Of a DNA stretch of 33,516 nt, positions 29,773 to 33,516 are shown one piece after another. How positions within the stretch are numbered: the stretch's first letter is position 1; each line of letters begins with the position of its first letter. Under the pieces are notes generated by a model. It saw only the letters and a program-made list of their open reading frames with translations. It was not told where the DNA came from and did no database searches. This DNA comes from a bacterium (GTDB lineage: Bacteria; Patescibacteriota; Microgenomatia; Daviesbacterales; UBA10151), in NCBI GenBank assembly GCA_021790255.1, contig JAJYIE010000011.1, positions 1 through 33,516 on the forward strand, read 5' to 3'. The translations under genes were made by a program, and so were the position numbers.

Positions 29773-31550
29773 TTTTTTGCCGGTTGCCTAAGTTGCGCGA
29801 CCTCTTTTAAGGGCAGTGAGAAGTAAAAAACTGAACCCTGACCTTCCATACTCCTCACCCACATCCTACCACCATGAAGTTTAACAATTTTATTGGCGAT
29901 GTAAAGACCCAATCCAAGGCCCGGGAACCGTTCGCCTTTTGGGCCTTTAATCCGGAAGAAACGGTCAAAAACCCTTTCCCGTAAACTGTCCGGGATACCG
30001 ACACCGAAATCTTTGATGCTAATGGTTAAAAAATGGGGAGAGTAGGTTGTTTTAATAATGATCGCGTTTGATTGAGGAGAGTATTTGATGGCGTTGGATA
30101 ATAAGTTAGTGATAACCTGAGCCAGATGGTCACGGTCAGCATAAATCTTTCCCCTGAAGGAGTTTTTGACTTCAATGCAATGCGTTGTTTCGGTTTGCTG
30201 GAAATCATTCACCAGATCCTCCAAAAATTTGTCAAAACTAAACATCTTTCTTTTCAGCGCAAAATTATCGCTGGCTACCTTACTGACATCTAACAGGCTT
30301 GTAACCAGTTCTAGGAGGCGGTTTAAATATGTTTCAAAGCGGCTGAAATATTGGTAATCGGCCTGCCGTTCGGGGCGGGCACTGCGCTGCCGGAAGAGTT
30401 GAGTAAGAGCTTTTAACGTTGTGAGGGGAGTTTTTAGCTCATGACTGGCAATGGCGATAAACTCATCCTTTTGCTGCTCCAGTTTTAATCTTTCGGAAAT
30501 ATCGTGGAGGGTAACTGCAACACCGGTCACCCTGTTATTGTTGATAATGGGGGAGGCGCTGGCTATGACGGCAATATCGGTACCTGTTTTAGTAGTAATA
30601 AGGAAAATGCGTCCGGTGACCGGCTTGCCCCTGATAGCGCCCAGAAAAAGATAATCCTCAAACGAAGCCGGTGCCCCGCTGAGGAGCCGCATTTTAAGTG
30701 TCTTGTTAACTTTTGTAAACCGTTTGCCGATAAGATCAAATCCCAGCATGGTTAAAGTTGCGGGGTTGAAGCTGGCCAACGTTCCCCGGGCATCATATAT
30801 TAAGACGGGATCGGTTAGGGCCATAAAAACAGCATCCAGTTCGCTGGCGTGTCTGCTGGCCTCCGCAGCCTTGCGGGCAGTCTGGGCCTGTTCTTTTTGG
30901 ATTTGGCTGAGCAGCTGTTCTCTCTCCAGATCAGAGTGGACATCCTCACTGACATCCACACAGGAAATAACCAAACCCGCGATTTTTCCGCCGCGTTTCA
31001 CCGGAACTAAGTTTAGATCCCAATAGGTTTCTTTTTCACTCCGACTGGGGAATGGCAGAAGAATCCGCGGGTATGTTACTTTCCGGCCCAGGCTGCAAGC
31101 CTGCTCAAACATCCGGCGGTACTTTTCGTCAGGAAAAAGCGCAAAATAATTTTTTCCCAGCAGTTCATGTTTTTTAAAGCCGCCGCTTTTTGCGTAAGCG
31201 GAATTAACTTTGAGGAAGTTAAAATTCCGGTCAACCATCGCCAGGCTGGCTTTGGTGTTTTCCAAGATTGTTTCCCGCAGGTCCCGCTCATATTTTAAGG
31301 CAGCGGCCCGTTTTTGGGTGTGTTGTATCTGCTGCCGGAAACGGGTAATCAGGCGGGTCTGGTCTTTTTCCGGCCGGCCAGCCAGCCATTTTTCTGAATT
31401 TCCGCCCCACGCTTTCTCCGACTGCAAAGCAGCCAGGCCTCCTTTACGGCCGGAACTGGACTTACCTCCTGTCCGGCGACCCAATTTTTTTTGAGGAATG
31501 GAATTCTTGCGGGTTACTTGATTTCCCAAAGCCTTATCCTCATAAGACAC
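29769..31550 (-). CDS. Soluble PAS-PAS histidine kinase
   Basis: Two PAS-like regions, IASHELKTPLTTLK (H box), NLLSNAIKYSP (N box), KDFGVGIP (G1), GLGLGLYIANKIV (G2); no evident TM. Confidence 0.92.
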   Translation of the reverse strand: MSYEDKALGNQVTRKNSIPQKKLGRRTGGKSSSGRKGGLAALQSEKAWGGNSEKWLAGRPEKDQTRLITRFRQQIQHTQKRAAALKYERDLRETILENTKASLAMVDRNFNFLKVNSAYAKSGGFKKHELLGKNYFALFPDEKYRRMFEQACSLGRKVTYPRILLPFPSRSEKETYWDLNLVPVKRGGKIAGLVISCVDVSEDVHSDLEREQLLSQIQKEQAQTARKAAEASRHASELDAVFMALTDPVLIYDARGTLASFNPATLTMLGFDLIGKRFTKVNKTLKMRLLSGAPASFEDYLFLGAIRGKPVTGRIFLITTKTGTDIAVIASASPIINNNRVTGVAVTLHDISERLKLEQQKDEFIAIASHELKTPLTTLKALTQLFRQRSARPERQADYQYFSRFETYLNRLLELVTSLLDVSKVASDNFALKRKMFSFDKFLEDLVNDFQQTETTHCIEVKNSFRGKIYADRDHLAQVITNLLSNAIKYSPQSNAIIIKTTYSPHFLTISIKDFGVGIPDSLRERVFDRFFRIKGPKGERFPGLGLGLYIANKIVKLHGGRMWVRSMEGQGSVFYFSLPLKEVAQLRQPAKK

Positions 31551-31664
31551 CTTTAGTTTAACCTAAACTCCTATAGATTGACACAATGGCCGGGGAGAGG
31601 CAATTAGGCAGATTACTGTTTGATACAAGTACGCTTTAGTAAACCGCGCCGGAAGAGATGTCGG

Positions 31665-31735
31665 CACGGGAGCCAGGATTTGAACCTGGAAAAGCAGTTT
31701 TGGAGACTGCTGTGATACCGTTTCACCACTCCCGT
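31665..31735 (-). tRNA. tRNA-Trp(CCA)
   Basis: Acceptor ACGGGAG/CTCCCGT, anticodon arm GCAGT-CTCCAAA-ACTGC, T arm CCAGGTTCAAATCCTGG. Confidence 0.9.
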
Positions 31736-31830
31736 AAACTTTTGATATTGTACCTTAAACGATCGGTTGAAACAAACCTCTTGCAAAATTGCCCAATCTG
31801 CGGTAACTATTAAGTATTACCTGTTAATAT

Positions 31831-32103
31831 ATGGCAATTATTGAGAAGGGACTGCGGGAGGGGACTGATCAATATACTGCTGGTGCTGTCACACAGTTAC
31901 CGGAACTGCCGCCTCGTATACTGGGTGAAGAAATTCTTTACCAGCAGGGAGGCTTTAAGAGAGTCCGCCGCTACCTGGCAGGGTATCATCCGCATTTGGG
32001 AGCGCTTCATTTTGGTTGGGCAGGGCTGGAAACAATTCAGGAAACAGACGTGATTTCCCCGATTCGGCTTATCAATGTAACTGGAAGCGGAGAGGCTACT
32101 TAA
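31831..32103 (+). CDS. Hypothetical 90-aa protein
   Basis: Open frame in a region otherwise unassigned on the plus strand; 3' end overlaps convergent rpmG by 8 nt; no recognisable domain. Confidence 0.3.
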   Translation: MAIIEKGLREGTDQYTAGAVTQLPELPPRILGEEILYQQGGFKRVRRYLAGYHPHLGALHFGWAGLETIQETDVISPIRLINVTGSGEAT

Positions 32104-32266
32104 TTTTTACCTCGTTGTGCAGAGTGGATTTATTGCAGACAGCACAAAATTTTTGCATGGCTAATTTTTCTTTGGTATTGATGACATTTTTGCTCGTCAC
32201 GTAATTTTTGCTGTTGCAAACAGAACACTCTAAATTAAAGATTTGCCGGTTGCCTTTCTTAGCCAT
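32096..32266 (-). CDS. rpmG: Ribosomal protein bL33
   Basis: Short ORF missing from the track: MAKKGNRQIFNLECSVCNSKNYVTSKNVINTKEKLAMQKFCAVCNKSTLHNEVKIK, with two CxxC zinc motifs. Confidence 0.92.
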   Translation of the reverse strand: MAKKGNRQIFNLECSVCNSKNYVTSKNVINTKEKLAMQKFCAVCNKSTLHNEVKIK

Positions 32267-32339
32267 ATTAAGTAATGATTATATCTTAGTTGGAATAATG
32301 TTGCAAGGCTAGAGAAGCTAAAGACGGAGAATTGTTCCC

Positions 32340-32414
32340 TGGAGCCTGAGACGAGAATCGGACTCGTGACTTCCATCTTACCAAGATGGCGTTCTGCCAC
32401 TGAACTACCCAGGC
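32340..32414 (-). tRNA. tRNA-Thr(GGT), CCA encoded
   Basis: Acceptor GCCTGGG/CTCAGGC then T-CCA; anticodon arm CCATC-TTGGTAA-GATGG. Confidence 0.9.
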
Positions 32415-32537
32415 GCTTTGCAGCTTCACTCCTTAAGTGTAAACTAACGGAAAAATTTTATCATGGATTGGACGAAGAATAAACTACAACTAGGAAAAAC
32501 TGTACGGCCATCATGATGTTGTCTCAATTGACTTTTG

Positions 32538-32610
32538 AGCCGAGACCGGGACTCGAACCCGGGACGTCCTGTTTACAAAACAGGTGCTCTACCAGCTGAG
32601 CTATCTCGGC
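32538..32610 (-). tRNA. tRNA-Thr(TGT)
   Basis: Acceptor GCCGAGA/TCTCGGC, anticodon arm CCTGT-TTTGTAA-ACAGG, T arm CCGGGTTCGAGTCCCGG. Confidence 0.92.
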
Positions 32611-32923
32611 ACTTTCAATCGCCGTTATTTTAATTTTACATTTTTCATGGTGGGAAAGGCAAGGTTTCTGAAGAAGTAGTAAATGATATTGTTCAAAAAT
32701 GATTGAGATAAAATGATATATTAATGCAGTATTTGGATATAGTGTTGGAATATGTAATTGAGGCGTTTGGTATATTAAGTAATAGTTTAGTATATTGACA
32801 ATTTTTGGTTTATGATTTAAAAAATGACAACTTGGAGAAGCAGGTGGATAAGAAACTTGCTTCTTTGGTGGTTTACTCCCCTGACCTGTTCATCCGTCTG
32901 TGGGGTCATTAAGGAGAAAACCA

Positions 32924-33154
32924 ATGTTGCTTTGGGGAGTTTTTACAGTCGGTTATCTGTTGGGGGTTATGGTAACCTTAAAATTTGTCAGCGGGGGAAA
33001 AGGGGAAATAGTTTCTGCGGCATCCAAGTCGAAACTGGTGATTACTAAGCGCCAACTGACAGCCAAAATTTTCTCATCTTTGTCCGGACAATGGGAACAT
33101 GAGGGCGTGTTTAAGGTCCTGACGCAGGTAAACTATCGAAATAGCAAGTCCTAA
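32924..33154 (+). CDS. Small single-TM hypothetical protein (76 aa)
   Basis: Strong AAGGAG Shine-Dalgarno at 32911-32916 before the ATG at 32924; MLLWGVFTVGYLLGVMVTLKFVSGGKGEIV. Confidence 0.6.
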   Translation: MLLWGVFTVGYLLGVMVTLKFVSGGKGEIVSAASKSKLVITKRQLTAKIFSSLSGQWEHEGVFKVLTQVNYRNSKS

Positions 33155-33302
33155 TAGTATTAAATATCAGTTAATACCGGAGCACCATACAATTTTCACA
33201 CCATTTTCATAGCTCTTTTCACAATTTGTGTAAATAAAAACATCCATGAGGATGGTTGGAAGGCTATAAAATTATAATACCCTATAAGTCAATAGTGGGG
33301 AT

Positions 33303-33516
33303 CTAAGTATGCGAAAGGTTGTTTGGCTCAAGGACGAAAGAGTATGCAAACCACCAGTAAAACATCAGCCAGGCGATGGTTACCAGCGCAGCAAAATAGT
33401 CATGGATCAACAGGGCAAAAACCGTGCTTACGTAATAAACCCCGGCAGAGATGAACACCATTCGGAAAACATTAACCAGAAATGTGCCCAGGAAACCGAT
33501 GGCAACGGTCTCCATC
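33303..33516 (-). CDS. Exosortase/archaeosortase-like membrane protein, C-terminal fragment, truncated by window edge
   Basis: GTFLVNVFRMVFISAGVYYVSTVFALLIHDYFAALVTIAWLMFYWWFAY: conserved NxxR and H spacing in hydrophobic helices; the catalytic Cys would lie outside the window. Confidence 0.5.
   Translation of the reverse strand, partial: METVAIGFLGTFLVNVFRMVFISAGVYYVSTVFALLIHDYFAALVTIAWLMFYWWFAYSFVLEPNNLSHT

Noticed and set aside
33309-33516. Open plus-strand frame at the right edge
   Set aside because: Antisense to a convincing hydrophobic membrane protein; composition not protein-like.

Overview
This window is bacterial chromosomal DNA with dense operons and mostly minus-strand genes. 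It looks like a Patescibacteria/CPR-type genome (inference from divergent housekeeping proteins, a minimal ComEC and small membrane proteins). Left to right: partial comEA, a minimal comEC, argS, a membrane-anchored metallophosphoesterase, ndk, tRNA-Pro and tRNA-Arg; then on the minus strand a PEGA-domain protein, a sortase, an F1-type ATPase operon (epsilon, beta, gamma, alpha, delta, b and a c-like fusion), a GT4 glycosyltransferase and mreB; then a WecG/TagA glycosyltransferase and a ROK kinase on the plus strand; a split secE-nusG-rplK-rplA-rplJ-rplL cluster; PBP1A; a GH/EamA/GH1 operon; a PAS histidine kinase with a receiver; and rpmG with three tRNAs (Trp, Thr, Thr). The most interesting signal is the ATPase operon. 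Its apparent c subunit is a 274-aa protein with a signal peptide and a secreted N-terminal domain fused to a c-type hairpin. That hairpin keeps the EAIGRNP loop but has no ion-binding carboxylate in either helix. No atpB (a subunit) is present, the alpha Walker A motif is degenerate, and epsilon lacks its C-terminal helices, while the beta catalytic residues are intact. The operon may therefore encode an ATP-hydrolysing F1-like machine coupled to a non-proton-conducting membrane ring carrying extracellular domains. I ran no searches, so all family assignments come from reading motifs.
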